From CBFDCQ01 sp965603355 (GTDB taxonomy: Bacteria > Hydrogenedentota > CAZGCA01 > CBFDCQ01): 33,613 nt of DNA. The DNA is taken from NCBI GenBank assembly GCA_965603355.1, contig CBFDCQ010000034.1, positions 1 through 33,613 on the forward strand, in the 5' to 3' direction. The notes below the pieces were generated by a model. It made no database searches. It worked only from the letters and a program-made list of their open reading frames with translations, and was not told where the DNA came from. The position numbers and the translations under genes are program-made. Shown piece after piece: positions 7,483 through 15,328 of this stretch (within the stretch, counting starts at the first letter, position 1; each line of letters opens with the position of its first letter).

Positions 7483-9105
7483 CTACTCTCCGATCCGGCC
7501 ACGGTAACAGGCGATTCTCCCGAGCCCAATCTCGGTGCCTTCGCTGTCCGGGTCCTTCTCGCCGGTGACTGTGACACGCAGCGTGTGCGCGCCGTCAGGA
7601 AGGCCCGTCAACCAAACTGCGCTGACTTGTCCATTCCAGCCGGGTCTCTTGCCGTCCTTGCTCTTCAAGTACATGTCGCGTGTTCCCATCGGCTTTCCGT
7701 CGACGGTCACTTCGAGGATTCCGCCGTTAATCCAGACGGCACTTTCAACGAAGACCGCGGTTCCGGGGAACTTGACCTCCATGTAGTCGCCCGCATTCCC
7801 AGAGGTACGTAGGCCGTCTTTGTCTTTGCCCGGGCCTTCCTTCCAATCACCTTCCCAGGTGATCCGGTTGTCGGTGACCCAGAATCCATCCGATGGGATC
7901 AGGTTTGCGAAAGCCACTTCGGCAGGGCCAGGAGGCGCCTTGAAAGGCTGAACGTCAATGTAGACAGCGCCGTCAACTTCCTTGCCGCCATGCGCCTTGA
8001 CGTTCGCAATGCCAAGCTCGAGGCACGCCTCCGAAGCGGTCTCGATGGTGTAGATGGTGTGTGAGAACTTCACGTTCATGTAAGGCGCGAGGGCCTCCGT
8101 AACGTGCTCCGGCAGCGAATCATAACCCATCATCGTACCGAGCACACCCGCGGCCGTCGAAGGGTTGCAGTCAGAGTCCTGGCCCGCGCGCGTCGAGATC
8201 TCGACCGTCTTGTCGAAGTCACCTTCGCCGTAAAGCATGCCGAGCACGATGTACGCCCCGTTGAGGCGCGCCGATATGTTGAACATGCCCTTCAGCGAAC
8301 CGTGAGCGCCCGTTACCCCCCAGGGGCACCGGTCCTCATGACCCCATTTCTCCTGAAGTTTATGCCACGTAGCCCGCCAGTCCTTCGGCTCCTCTTTGTA
8401 CCAACGCACCGTGTCCTGGATGACTGCTGCGTAGCCACTATCCTGAGGCAATGCGTTCAGTGCGGAAGCAACGATCTCGTGCGGGTCGTCCTGTACAAAG
8501 GCAGCCTCATACATAGCCGACGCGAAGACACCCCCGTAGAAACCGTCCCCATAGTTCATAATGTGCCCCACGCGGTCGCACATGTCCAACGCGGCCTGCG
8601 GCAGCCCCGGATAGATCAAGCCGATGAAATCCGCCTCAATCTGGAAGTCAATGTCCTCGGCATGCGGACTGTAACGCGGATGGCCGGACATGTCAGCTGG
8701 CACGCCGGCGAGTATATTCTGGCGCGCTTGCGAATTGGCATGGCCCAAGCCAAACCCGGCGTAGGCGAAGGCCTCCGCGAAGACCGCCGCCGGCGTATCG
8801 AAACCGTGTTCCGCTACCATCTGCAGAAAGGCCATGTTCACGAAGAGGTCATCCTGATTGGCGATTCTCTCGAGGCCCGAATCCTCCATTTCAAGGGGTC
8901 CCTCAATGATGGTACCCATGTGTTTAAACTCAGTTGGTCCGCCAAAGGCGACGCCATAGGCCTTCCCAACCCATGCACCGCGTATCTTGTCCAAGAGCGC
9001 GTCGCGGGATAGCGAGACGGTCTCGGCTGAAGCGGTAAGCGCGATGCCGACGATGAGGATCACTCCTACCACGGCCACAAAAGACTTCGGACTCCTTATT
9101 CGCAT
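7483..9105 (-). CDS. Secreted ADP-ribosylglycohydrolase-fold protein
   Basis: I place the start at the ATG at 9105, which has a strong GGAGGGAGGG site 7-8 bases upstream and gives 540 residues with a signal peptide (1-27, ending LTASA). A longer reading to 9201 would add residues encoded by the repeat and is rejected. Residues 35-400 are an all-helical ADP-ribosylglycohydrolase domain: GAWVGKAYGVAFGG at the start, metal-binding Asp85-Asp86 in NQDDLF, and Asp310/Asp312 in TRAGQDSDCN. Residues 410-540 are a beta-sandwich (GDYMEVKFPGTAVFVESAVW, then GLPDGAHTLRVTVTG) like a carbohydrate-binding or galactose-binding module. The family classically removes ADP-ribose from proteins. Secretion and the sulfatase/GH32 neighbourhood suggest that this branch instead acts on an extracellular glycoside; that is inference. 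Fold confidence is high, substrate unknown. Confidence 0.88.
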   Translation of the reverse strand: MRIRSPKSFVAVVGVILIVGIALTASAETVSLSRDALLDKIRGAWVGKAYGVAFGGPTEFKHMGTIIEGPLEMEDSGLERIANQDDLFVNMAFLQMVAEHGFDTPAAVFAEAFAYAGFGLGHANSQARQNILAGVPADMSGHPRYSPHAEDIDFQIEADFIGLIYPGLPQAALDMCDRVGHIMNYGDGFYGGVFASAMYEAAFVQDDPHEIVASALNALPQDSGYAAVIQDTVRWYKEEPKDWRATWHKLQEKWGHEDRCPWGVTGAHGSLKGMFNISARLNGAYIVLGMLYGEGDFDKTVEISTRAGQDSDCNPSTAAGVLGTMMGYDSLPEHVTEALAPYMNVKFSHTIYTIETASEACLELGIANVKAHGGKEVDGAVYIDVQPFKAPPGPAEVAFANLIPSDGFWVTDNRITWEGDWKEGPGKDKDGLRTSGNAGDYMEVKFPGTAVFVESAVWINGGILEVTVDGKPMGTRDMYLKSKDGKRPGWNGQVSAVWLTGLPDGAHTLRVTVTGEKDPDSEGTEIGLGRIACYRGRIGE

Positions 9106-9125
9106 GGCTATTCCCTCCCTCCGAG

Positions 9126-9193
9126 ATTTCCCATATGAGTTTGGCCGTGACCACAACGGGCAATTCCTTTCTGTAGTAGAGACAGCCGCCGAC
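9126..9193 (-). repeat. 68-bp promoter/leader repeat, copy R2
   Basis: It matches 7266-7333 with three differences. One substitution breaks the 8-bp inverted repeat (TTGGCCGT arm instead of TTGCCCGT on plus); the others fall near the -10. It ends 20 bp before the ADP-ribosylglycohydrolase-like start codon, so the CTCATATGGGAAAT motif here lies right beside the ribosome binding site. Confidence 0.75.
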
Positions 9194-9201
9194 AGCTTCA
9201 A
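9173..9201 (-). promoter_or_regulatory. Candidate promoter for the ADP-ribosylglycohydrolase-like gene
   Basis: The -35 is TTGAAG (9196-9201), the spacer 17 bp and the -10 TACTAC (9173-9178), in exact register with the R1 promoter. The predicted leader is about 60 nt. Confidence 0.4.
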
Positions 9202-9216
9202 GATCGATTTCTACCG

Positions 9217-9450
9217 TCACGAGCCCTCTTTGAGGTCCTTCACGGCCCACTGGTAGCCCTCAGAGGTGACCTTCGGCGCTTTCCTCGCAAGTTCGGACAG
9301 ACCCCACCCCTATCGGCCCTTCTCCTTCAGGAGCCACGCGATGGCGCGCTTGCCGCCGGAGGCATTGCCCCAGGAACCGTGGCCCGTGTTGGCGAGTTCG
9401 AGGTGCTGGAAGTCCCCGCCGTCCTTCTCTATGGCGATCCGGCATACCGC
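9217..9450 (-). pseudogene. Decayed 3' end of an unidentified gene
   Basis: In one minus-strand frame the sequence reads as sensible protein, DGGDFQHLELANTGHGSWG then KRAIAWLLKEKGR. It hits TAG (9310-9312), continues in the same frame through APKVTSEGYQWAVKDLKEGS, and ends at TGA (9217-9219). There is no start codon or ribosome site, and the upstream end is cut off at the 14-bp hairpin behind the prepilin gene. The GHGSWG block could be the catalytic-His region of a hydrolase, but it is too short to assign. The last 20 codons resemble the remnant beside repeat R1. The rest of this 381-bp gap is the R2 repeat and promoter. Confidence 0.4.
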
Positions 9451-9473
9451 CGATAGACAGCGGTATGCCGGAT
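9437..9473 (-). terminator. Perfect 14-bp inverted repeat behind the prepilin gene
   Basis: The arms ATCCGGCATACCGC (9437-9450) and GCGGTATGCCGGAT (9460-9473) are fully complementary around a 9-nt loop, 13 bp past the prepilin stop. There is no T-run on either strand, so it may act as a processing or mRNA-end-protecting hairpin rather than a classical intrinsic terminator. Confidence 0.5.
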
Positions 9474-9486
9474 TGATTTCAATGCA

Positions 9487-10539
9487 CTAGAAAGCTGCGT
9501 GTGCCCAAGCTGCCGGCGCGTTGCACGGGAACTTGCCGGTGGGGTACCTCTGGAACTCTACATGACCGTCCATGTACAGCACGTTGGCGCCACCTGGGAC
9601 ATGGTTAAACTCGAAAGCTTCCTGCTTCACTTCGGGAGCCTTCACGTTGTCCCACATCACGGCCAGTTCGCTCTGCGCCATCGCACTGCCGGCGGGGTTG
9701 TTGATGTCGGTGATCATGAAACGTTCGATACCTTCCTTCAGGCGCATGAACGTGTCGCCGCCGGCGGTACCGAAACCCATGCCTACATAATCATCATCGA
9801 TGGGCAGTGGACCAGTGATAAGGGGGCCGTCGTCGAGGTGCCAGACCCCATCGGGGGGCGCGTTCCAAATGCCGAACCCCTCGTCGTTTTCCCAGGGCGA
9901 TATGGAGATATAAAACGCCCAAAACTGAGCATTGACGGGGAGGTCCCCCGCACCTCCATAATACATCCCAATATACGTCTCGGAACTCGGAATGGTGGGG
10001 TCCCCGATATCGCCTTGATCAATGGGGAAACCCAAGTACATATAACTCGCTTGAGGCCAAGTGATAATCCCTTCAAAAGGTCCGCACCAGCCGCCGTCCA
10101 CGCTCGTGATGATGCCCAAATCTGCATTGATGTCCCCGGAGGCCAGGGGTGATGACGGGCACAGAAGGACGTTAGGGTCGGTCAAGTATTCCGGGTAAAC
10201 CTGCTGGGGATTTACACCCCACCCCGCCCCTGCATCGACTTCTCCCGGTAGAAAACCTGGATAGTTAACACCGACGGGGTTACAGGTGGGTGGTAGTGGC
10301 CACGCCCAATCTACAACTTGGGGCGGGTCCGTTTCCATGCTGGGCCACATCCCGTCGGCTTCATTCGCATACATCTTGAACACGATGCCCATCTGTTTCA
10401 GGTTGTTGGCGCAGCTTGCCCGACGTGCAGCTTCTCGCGCACGCGCCAGCGCCGGCAGCAGTATCGCCGCCAGTATGCCGATGATCGCTATCACCACCAG
10501 CAGCTCGATTAACGTAAAACCTTTTTCCTTGCGTCTCAT
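9487..10539 (-). CDS. Prepilin-like protein with N-terminal methylation motif (DUF1559/PulG type)
   Basis: The start is the ATG at 10539, which has GGAGG eight bases upstream; an in-frame ATG five codons earlier lacks a site. The product is 350 residues. It opens with a type IV pilin/type II pseudopilin leader, RRKEKG|FTLIELLVVIAIIG, with predicted prepilin-peptidase cleavage after Gly7 and Glu at +5. A hydrophobic helix and ALARAREAARRASCANNLKQ follow. The body is mostly beta and loop, and near the C-terminus carries NHVPGGANVLYMDGHVEF, the H-x(9-10)-DG signature of this expanded family in Planctomycetes, Lentisphaerae and Hydrogenedentota. Such proteins are surface or envelope proteins of unclear role and are often placed beside sulfatase and glycoside hydrolase genes, as here. 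It is the first gene of the glycan region and has its own consensus promoter. Confidence 0.9.
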   Translation of the reverse strand: MRRKEKGFTLIELLVVIAIIGILAAILLPALARAREAARRASCANNLKQMGIVFKMYANEADGMWPSMETDPPQVVDWAWPLPPTCNPVGVNYPGFLPGEVDAGAGWGVNPQQVYPEYLTDPNVLLCPSSPLASGDINADLGIITSVDGGWCGPFEGIITWPQASYMYLGFPIDQGDIGDPTIPSSETYIGMYYGGAGDLPVNAQFWAFYISISPWENDEGFGIWNAPPDGVWHLDDGPLITGPLPIDDDYVGMGFGTAGGDTFMRLKEGIERFMITDINNPAGSAMAQSELAVMWDNVKAPEVKQEAFEFNHVPGGANVLYMDGHVEFQRYPTGKFPCNAPAAWAHAAF

Positions 10540-10914
10540 CTTGCTTACCTCCATACATTCGCTATCCGTTTCTAGTCTTCCTATTGGCTCGGACTACAAA
10601 CATGATCACCACCAGGTCTCATTCCATCCCCCCTTTCTTCCTGATTTCTCGAGCGACGGTCAACCAGCCAGCCTCCATGACTCGCTCACCTCAAGCTTCG
10701 TGCCCGAACAATGCCAGTACACATACGCAGGCATTGAATCAATAGTCAGATCAAGGAATCGTTGAAGGCGCGAAGGTATCTCTCCCCTTTTTGAACACCT
10801 CAGCGATGCGAGCGTGGCCGCGTGTTCTGGATGGTCTCCCCCGTTGCCGGCCTACCAACATTCCACTCTCGATACCCGACGAAGCCAACACTGCAGCTTA
10901 CATTTCAAGTAAGT
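10540..10914 (-). other. Long untranslated leader of the prepilin-like gene
   Basis: The only consensus promoter ahead of the prepilin gene lies at 10915-10944, leaving about 370 nt of leader. I see no convincing open frame with a ribosome site in it and no known riboswitch core. Near its start is an interrupted palindrome, CTTAC-N7-GTAAG, immediately after the expected transcription start, which could be an operator. Confidence 0.35.
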
Positions 10915-10944
10915 ATTATACTACACCCCCCCCTCTTTTGTCAA
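10915..10944 (-). promoter_or_regulatory. Consensus sigma70 promoter for the prepilin-like gene
   Basis: TTGACA (10939-10944), an 18-bp spacer and TATAAT (10915-10920) on the minus strand. The spacer contains a run of eight G. Both hexamers are perfect. The stretch 10945-11233 beyond it has no gene I can support, except a possible 35-codon tail discussed in the findings. Confidence 0.75.
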
Positions 10945-11233
10945 GCAATTTCCCCCTGAATCATCCCATTCTTCGCAGGGTCTCGCTTGGGCTTGACTAG
11001 CATCTCGGCGGCCTCGCCTGCCAGGGATTCCGCAAATGTCTTCACCGTCGTCTAACGAGGATGTGCGTACTTGGCGATCCCGCAGAGTCCAAATCTACGA
11101 CACTCAAACTCTCGGGCATGCGAATCGAACGTCAGAACTCTGCGAGACACACGAGCCCCCGCGACCACTAGGCGCGTAAGGTTTTGTAGCTCAAGCATAC
11201 CTGCTCTGTAAGTTCCTCATAAATATCGAGTTA

Positions 11234-11310
11234 TGGTGGGCCCAGCAGGATTCGAACCTGCGACCTACTGATTATGAGTCAGCCGCTCTAACCAGCTGAG
11301 CTATGGGCCC
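11234..11310 (-). tRNA. tRNA with CAU anticodon, probably tRNA-Ile2
   Basis: The 77 nt fold into a complete cloverleaf: acceptor GGGCCCA paired with TGGGCCC, D arm GCTC/GAGC, anticodon loop CTCATAA, T arm GCAGG-TTCGAAT-CCTGC, discriminator A and an encoded CCA. The CAU anticodon means elongator tRNA-Met or the lysidine-modified tRNA-Ile2 that reads AUA. The acceptor pairs C4-G69, C5-G68 and C6-G67 match known TilS recognition features, favouring Ile2; it is not an initiator because position 1 pairs with 72. It lies 14 bp after the rpoD stop on the same strand. Confidence 0.95.
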
Positions 11311-11324
11311 ACAACCCCTTACGT

Positions 11325-13490
11325 CTATTTCTCGACACCCCAGTCGAGAAAGGTTTCCAGTTTTCTGCGCCTTACCGGATGACGCATCTTGCGCAACGCC
11401 TTCGCCTCGATCTGACGCACGCGCTCGCGCGTGACGTTGAACACGCTGCCCACTTCCTCGAGCGTCCGGGGATAGCCGTCGCCAAGACCGAACCGGAGCC
11501 TCAGCACCTTCTCCTCGCGTTCGGTCAGGGTTTTCAGCACGCGCTCCAACTCCTCGCGGAACACGCTGTACGCCGCCACGTTGGTCGGAGACTCGGCGCC
11601 CTTATCCTCGATGAAATCCCCGAAGCTGCTGTCTCCGTCATCGCCTATCGGTGTCTCGAGACTTATGGCTTCCTGAGCTATTTTCAGTATGCTGCGCGCC
11701 TTCTCCGGGCTCAGGTCCAACGCGCCGGCGATCTCGTCCGGCGTGGGTTCACGCCCGTACTCCTGCACAAGTCGCCGCGACACCCTTATCACCTTGTTTA
11801 TCGTCTCGATCATGTGAACCGGTATACGAATCGTGCGCGCCTGGTCGGCTATCGATCGGGTGATTGCCTGCCTGATCCACCATGTCGCGTAAGTGCTGAA
11901 CTTGTAACCCTTCCTGTGCTCGAACTTGTCCACGGCCTTCATCAAACCGATGTTGCCCTCCTGAATCAGGTCGAGGAACGACATGCCGCGATTGGTGTAC
12001 TTCTTGGCAATGCTCACGACCAGACGCAAGTTAGCCTCTACCAGCTCCATTTTCGCCTGGGACACCTGCGCCTCTTTCAAGCGGATCTTCTCGATAAGCT
12101 CATGGATCCCCTTGACATCCGTTCTGGCGTCCGCTTCAATCGTCCTGATCCGACCCACGCACATCTGAATCCTCTTGTCCGCCTCGAGCAGCAGCGTCTT
12201 GTCAACTCCCATCCGTTCGGCAAGCGACGGTTTGCGCCGAACAGATTTTGCCTTCTCGGCAATCTTCTTCTTGTTCAGCCCCACCTCGCGTTCTGCCCGA
12301 TCAACCTCGGCGTTCAGACTGAAGATACGCCGCTTGAGAGTCTTTATCTTGAACGCGACCCTGTTGATCTCTTTCATCTTGAGCGCGAGTTGCCCTATCA
12401 CACCTCTCTGGTCGTCTTCAAGTTCAGCTATCGCGTTCTCGCAACGCTCGATTGTCTTTTGCGCTGCGTTGGCGCGGCGCGTTCTTTTCTGGTTCTGTCG
12501 GATCTCAACCTCAATAGCGTCCAACCGCCTCACTATTCTGCCGAGCCGACGCCCCAGTTTCCTGCGCTTCTCCTCATCATCCTCGTCGGTAACCGACGAT
12601 ATGTTGACCTTGCCCTTCTTCACGCGAGCAACCAGAGACTGCACCTCTCGAACCGTATAGCCCGCACCGATTATCAGATCCCGCAACTCGTTTTCCGCCG
12701 CTTCAATTCGTTTGGCTATTCGTACCTCTTCCTCTCTAGCCAGCAGCGGTACCCGTCCCATCTCGCGCAGGTACATGCGCACCGGATCATCGGACTTCGG
12801 CGCCTTGGTGCCCGGATAGCGTTCCTGGGGACGCGGGACGAGCGCTCGCGACCGCGCAGACACCCGCTCCGCCACTTGGTCGTCCTCGACAATGCTTATA
12901 TCGTGATCCCCCAGAGCAATGAGTATCTCGTCGAGCTGCTCCGTCGAGAACATTTCGTCGGGCAGAATCGCGTTGACCTCCTGATAGGTAAGCCTACCGG
13001 TCTTCTTGCCTCTTCCGACAAGCTCTTTCACGTACTTGTCGCGCAATGCGTTCTTCTCGGCGTCTTCCGAGAGTTTTGTCGCAACTCTCCCACCTTTCTT
13101 GGTGGCCAGCCGACGGCCTGTCTTCTTGGTAGAACTCGTCCTCGACCCCTTCTTCGCCTTGGCTACCTTCGCTCTGCCCTTCTTGCGAGCGGTCGTTTTC
13201 TTCTTCTTGGCGGTCTTCGACGTCTTCCTCTTCACCACCTTCTTCTTTGCTCCCTTCTTCGACTTGGCCGCCTTCGCTCTGCTCTTGCGAGCGGTCGTCT
13301 TCTTCTTCTTCCTGGCGATCTTCGACGTCTTCCTCTTCACCGCCTTCTTCTTCACCACCTTCTTCTTCACCACCTTCTTCTTTGCTCCCTTCTTCGACTT
13401 GGCCGCCTTTGCCCTGCCCTTGCGAGCTGGCGCTCTCTTTTTCTTCGCAGCCTTGGGTCTACGCTTATTGGCCTTCTTCGATGCTGGCAT
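11325..13490 (-). CDS. rpoD: Primary RNA polymerase sigma factor with Lys/Ala-rich N-terminal extension
   Basis: I start at the ATG at 13490 (MPASKKANKR, 721 residues); an in-frame GTG nine codons earlier is possible. Residues 1-137 are a highly basic Lys/Ala/Arg/Thr sequence with internal repeats (RAKAAKSKKGAKKKVV at about 26 and 71), like the tail of histone H1. Then follow sigma region 1.1 (about 148-203, LTYQEVNAILPDE), region 1.2 (DPVRMYLREMGRVPLL), a charged non-conserved region of about 190 residues, region 2 (NLRLVVSIAKKY, GNIGLMKAVDKFE, YATWWIRQAI), region 3 (REPTPDEIA) and region 4 with its helix-turn-helix (TLEEVGSVFNVTRERVRQIE). Regions 1.1 to 4 together mark the group 1 housekeeping factor. 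It follows dnaG by about 120 bp and shares its promoter. Bacterial sigma factors are normally 350-650 residues, so the basic tail is the odd part. Confidence 0.96.
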   Translation of the reverse strand: MPASKKANKRRPKAAKKKRAPARKGRAKAAKSKKGAKKKVVKKKVVKKKAVKRKTSKIARKKKKTTARKSRAKAAKSKKGAKKKVVKRKTSKTAKKKKTTARKKGRAKVAKAKKGSRTSSTKKTGRRLATKKGGRVATKLSEDAEKNALRDKYVKELVGRGKKTGRLTYQEVNAILPDEMFSTEQLDEILIALGDHDISIVEDDQVAERVSARSRALVPRPQERYPGTKAPKSDDPVRMYLREMGRVPLLAREEEVRIAKRIEAAENELRDLIIGAGYTVREVQSLVARVKKGKVNISSVTDEDDEEKRRKLGRRLGRIVRRLDAIEVEIRQNQKRTRRANAAQKTIERCENAIAELEDDQRGVIGQLALKMKEINRVAFKIKTLKRRIFSLNAEVDRAEREVGLNKKKIAEKAKSVRRKPSLAERMGVDKTLLLEADKRIQMCVGRIRTIEADARTDVKGIHELIEKIRLKEAQVSQAKMELVEANLRLVVSIAKKYTNRGMSFLDLIQEGNIGLMKAVDKFEHRKGYKFSTYATWWIRQAITRSIADQARTIRIPVHMIETINKVIRVSRRLVQEYGREPTPDEIAGALDLSPEKARSILKIAQEAISLETPIGDDGDSSFGDFIEDKGAESPTNVAAYSVFREELERVLKTLTEREEKVLRLRFGLGDGYPRTLEEVGSVFNVTRERVRQIEAKALRKMRHPVRRRKLETFLDWGVEK

Positions 13491-13612
13491 TTGCTCTCGT
13501 CGTCTCCCCCATGTCACTGCCGAGCCTCGTATGGTTAAGGGAGCCCCCGATCAACTCGTGGGGTGCAACGCTTGCCCCATCTTTTGCCGCTTCTGCCTTG
13601 CCAATACCAGAC

Positions 13613-15328
13613 TCACCAACTTGCCAACTCCTCCTTCTGTTTCAAAAGGCTCATGAGACCGCTCGTGTCACCAGCGCTCTCCGCAATTCGGATCTGTTTT
13701 TGCAGGTCTTCCGCCTTTCGCTGCCTCGCGCACCTTTTCACGGACGCAATCCAATCGGCGACAGCTTTCTCGTCGCTCTCCATATTCGTCTCCCTGATGA
13801 GCACACTCGCGAGCATCTCCTTAGTTTCCGGATCAGCCGAGGTGTCCATGAGAAACTGCCCGACATCCTCCATCTCCGGGGGCGCTCCGAACAGCATCTC
13901 CACGATGTTCCTCATCGGCCCCGGACTTAGATCCCGCAGATCCATGGACTGACGCGCTTCTTCCAACAGATCAGCTCGTTCAACCAGTAAGTTTAACAGA
14001 TCAGATTCCACCTCGCCAAGCTTCGGTTTCGGCCGCTCCGGTTCCCTTTTACCTCTTCTCAGACCCCTGACGAACTCCGTGCGCATGGCTTTCTCGCTCA
14101 TATCGAGCTTTTCAGCGAGCAGTTTCAGGTACTCGCTCCGTTTCAACTCGTTCCTGACCTTCTCAATTAGCGCAAAACCTCTCTGTGCAACCGCGGCTCT
14201 GCCTTCGACGTCGCCCCTGTCCAAATCCTGCGCGGCGATGAGAAAGTCAAGGAAATCCGTCTGTTCATCAAGAGTCTCGCGAAACTTCTCAGCGCCGTTT
14301 GACCGAATGAAGTCGTCCGGATCCTTACCCGAAGGCAGCCGAACAAGCCTCGGCACGATGTCACACGACAGGAGCACCTCGACTCCACGCAGTGCCGCAT
14401 TGATGCCCGCCTCGTCAGTGTCATAAATGAGCACAACGCGCGACACGTACCGTCTCAGCAGGCGCGCCTGTTCCTCCGTCAACGCCGTACCCAACGACGC
14501 CACGACGTTGCCTACCTCGGCTCCCGCCACCGCTATAAGATCAAAATATCCCTCCACGACGTACGCCGTTCCCGGCTGGCGCATAGCCTCCTTCGCCTGA
14601 TAGAGACCGTAGAGGTTCCCTCCTTTATGATATAACGGACTTTCCGGCGAATTGATGTACTTGACGTCCTCTGTATCGGACAGCGTTCTCCCGCCGAAAC
14701 CCACGACCTTGCCGGATGCGTCCACGATCGGGAACATCACCCTGTCGCGGAACAGGTCATAGTATCCGTCCCCGCTCTCTCTGCGCCGCGCCAAACCGGA
14801 CTGCGCCAGTATCTCGTCACTGAAACCGGCGCTTCTGGCCGCATCGTACAGTCCCGTCCACTTGTCGAACGCATATCCGAGCCCAAACCGCTCCCACAGA
14901 GTCTCGGACACCTGCCTGTCCGCCAGATACTTACGGGCGCGCTCGGACTTGCCGAGGTTGGACCTGAAATGCGCCGCAGCAAAACCGTTAAGTCTGGCTA
15001 TCTCTTTTCGGATAGCACCCGCACCTGCCGGCTCCCCTTTGCGCGAGGGTAATGGCACTCCCGCTCGCTCCGCCAGAACACGGACCGCCTCCCCGAAACT
15101 CAGACCATCATGCAACATCAAGAAGCTGAATATATCGCCGCCCTTCTTGCACCCGAAACAGTGAAATATCTGTTTCGGACGATTAACGTTGAATGACGGC
15201 TTTTTCTCGTTGTGGAAAGGACACAGCGCGCGGTAGTTGTTGCCCGAACGCTTCAACTGCAAGTACTCAGAAATCAGGTCAACAATGTCGACCCGTTCAC
15301 GGATTTCCGCCAAATGGTCCGTCTTCAT
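13613..15328 (-). CDS. dnaG: DNA primase DnaG
   Basis: A 571-residue primase that makes RNA primers at the replication fork. The N-terminal zinc finger has Cys36, His39, Cys57 and Cys60 (CPFHNEKKPSF, FHCFGCKKGGD). The central RNA polymerase domain includes RDRVMFPIVDASGKVVGFGGR. The Toprim core has Glu259 in VVEGYFD and Asp303/Asp305 in IYDTDEAG. Residues from about 430 form the helical DnaB-binding region, which is weakly conserved as usual. An AAAGGG site precedes the ATG. It is the first gene of a dnaG-rpoD unit, the common macromolecular-synthesis arrangement, here without rpsU. Confidence 0.97.
   Translation of the reverse strand: MKTDHLAEIRERVDIVDLISEYLQLKRSGNNYRALCPFHNEKKPSFNVNRPKQIFHCFGCKKGGDIFSFLMLHDGLSFGEAVRVLAERAGVPLPSRKGEPAGAGAIRKEIARLNGFAAAHFRSNLGKSERARKYLADRQVSETLWERFGLGYAFDKWTGLYDAARSAGFSDEILAQSGLARRRESGDGYYDLFRDRVMFPIVDASGKVVGFGGRTLSDTEDVKYINSPESPLYHKGGNLYGLYQAKEAMRQPGTAYVVEGYFDLIAVAGAEVGNVVASLGTALTEEQARLLRRYVSRVVLIYDTDEAGINAALRGVEVLLSCDIVPRLVRLPSGKDPDDFIRSNGAEKFRETLDEQTDFLDFLIAAQDLDRGDVEGRAAVAQRGFALIEKVRNELKRSEYLKLLAEKLDMSEKAMRTEFVRGLRRGKREPERPKPKLGEVESDLLNLLVERADLLEEARQSMDLRDLSPGPMRNIVEMLFGAPPEMEDVGQFLMDTSADPETKEMLASVLIRETNMESDEKAVADWIASVKRCARQRKAEDLQKQIRIAESAGDTSGLMSLLKQKEELASW

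Noticed and set aside
9106..9201. Longer start of the ADP-ribosylglycohydrolase-like gene
   Set aside because: The extra 32 residues are encoded by the 68-bp repeat and would hide the signal peptide; the inner ATG has a strong ribosome site.
11234..11310. Initiator tRNA-Met
   Set aside because: Position 1 pairs with 72 and the three G-C pairs typical of initiator anticodon stems are missing.
11379..13538. Long plus-strand open frame of about 719 codons opposite the sigma factor
   Set aside because: It mirrors rpoD, is full of Leu/Arg/His runs made from the complementary Lys/Ala codons, and has no recognisable domain or ribosome site.
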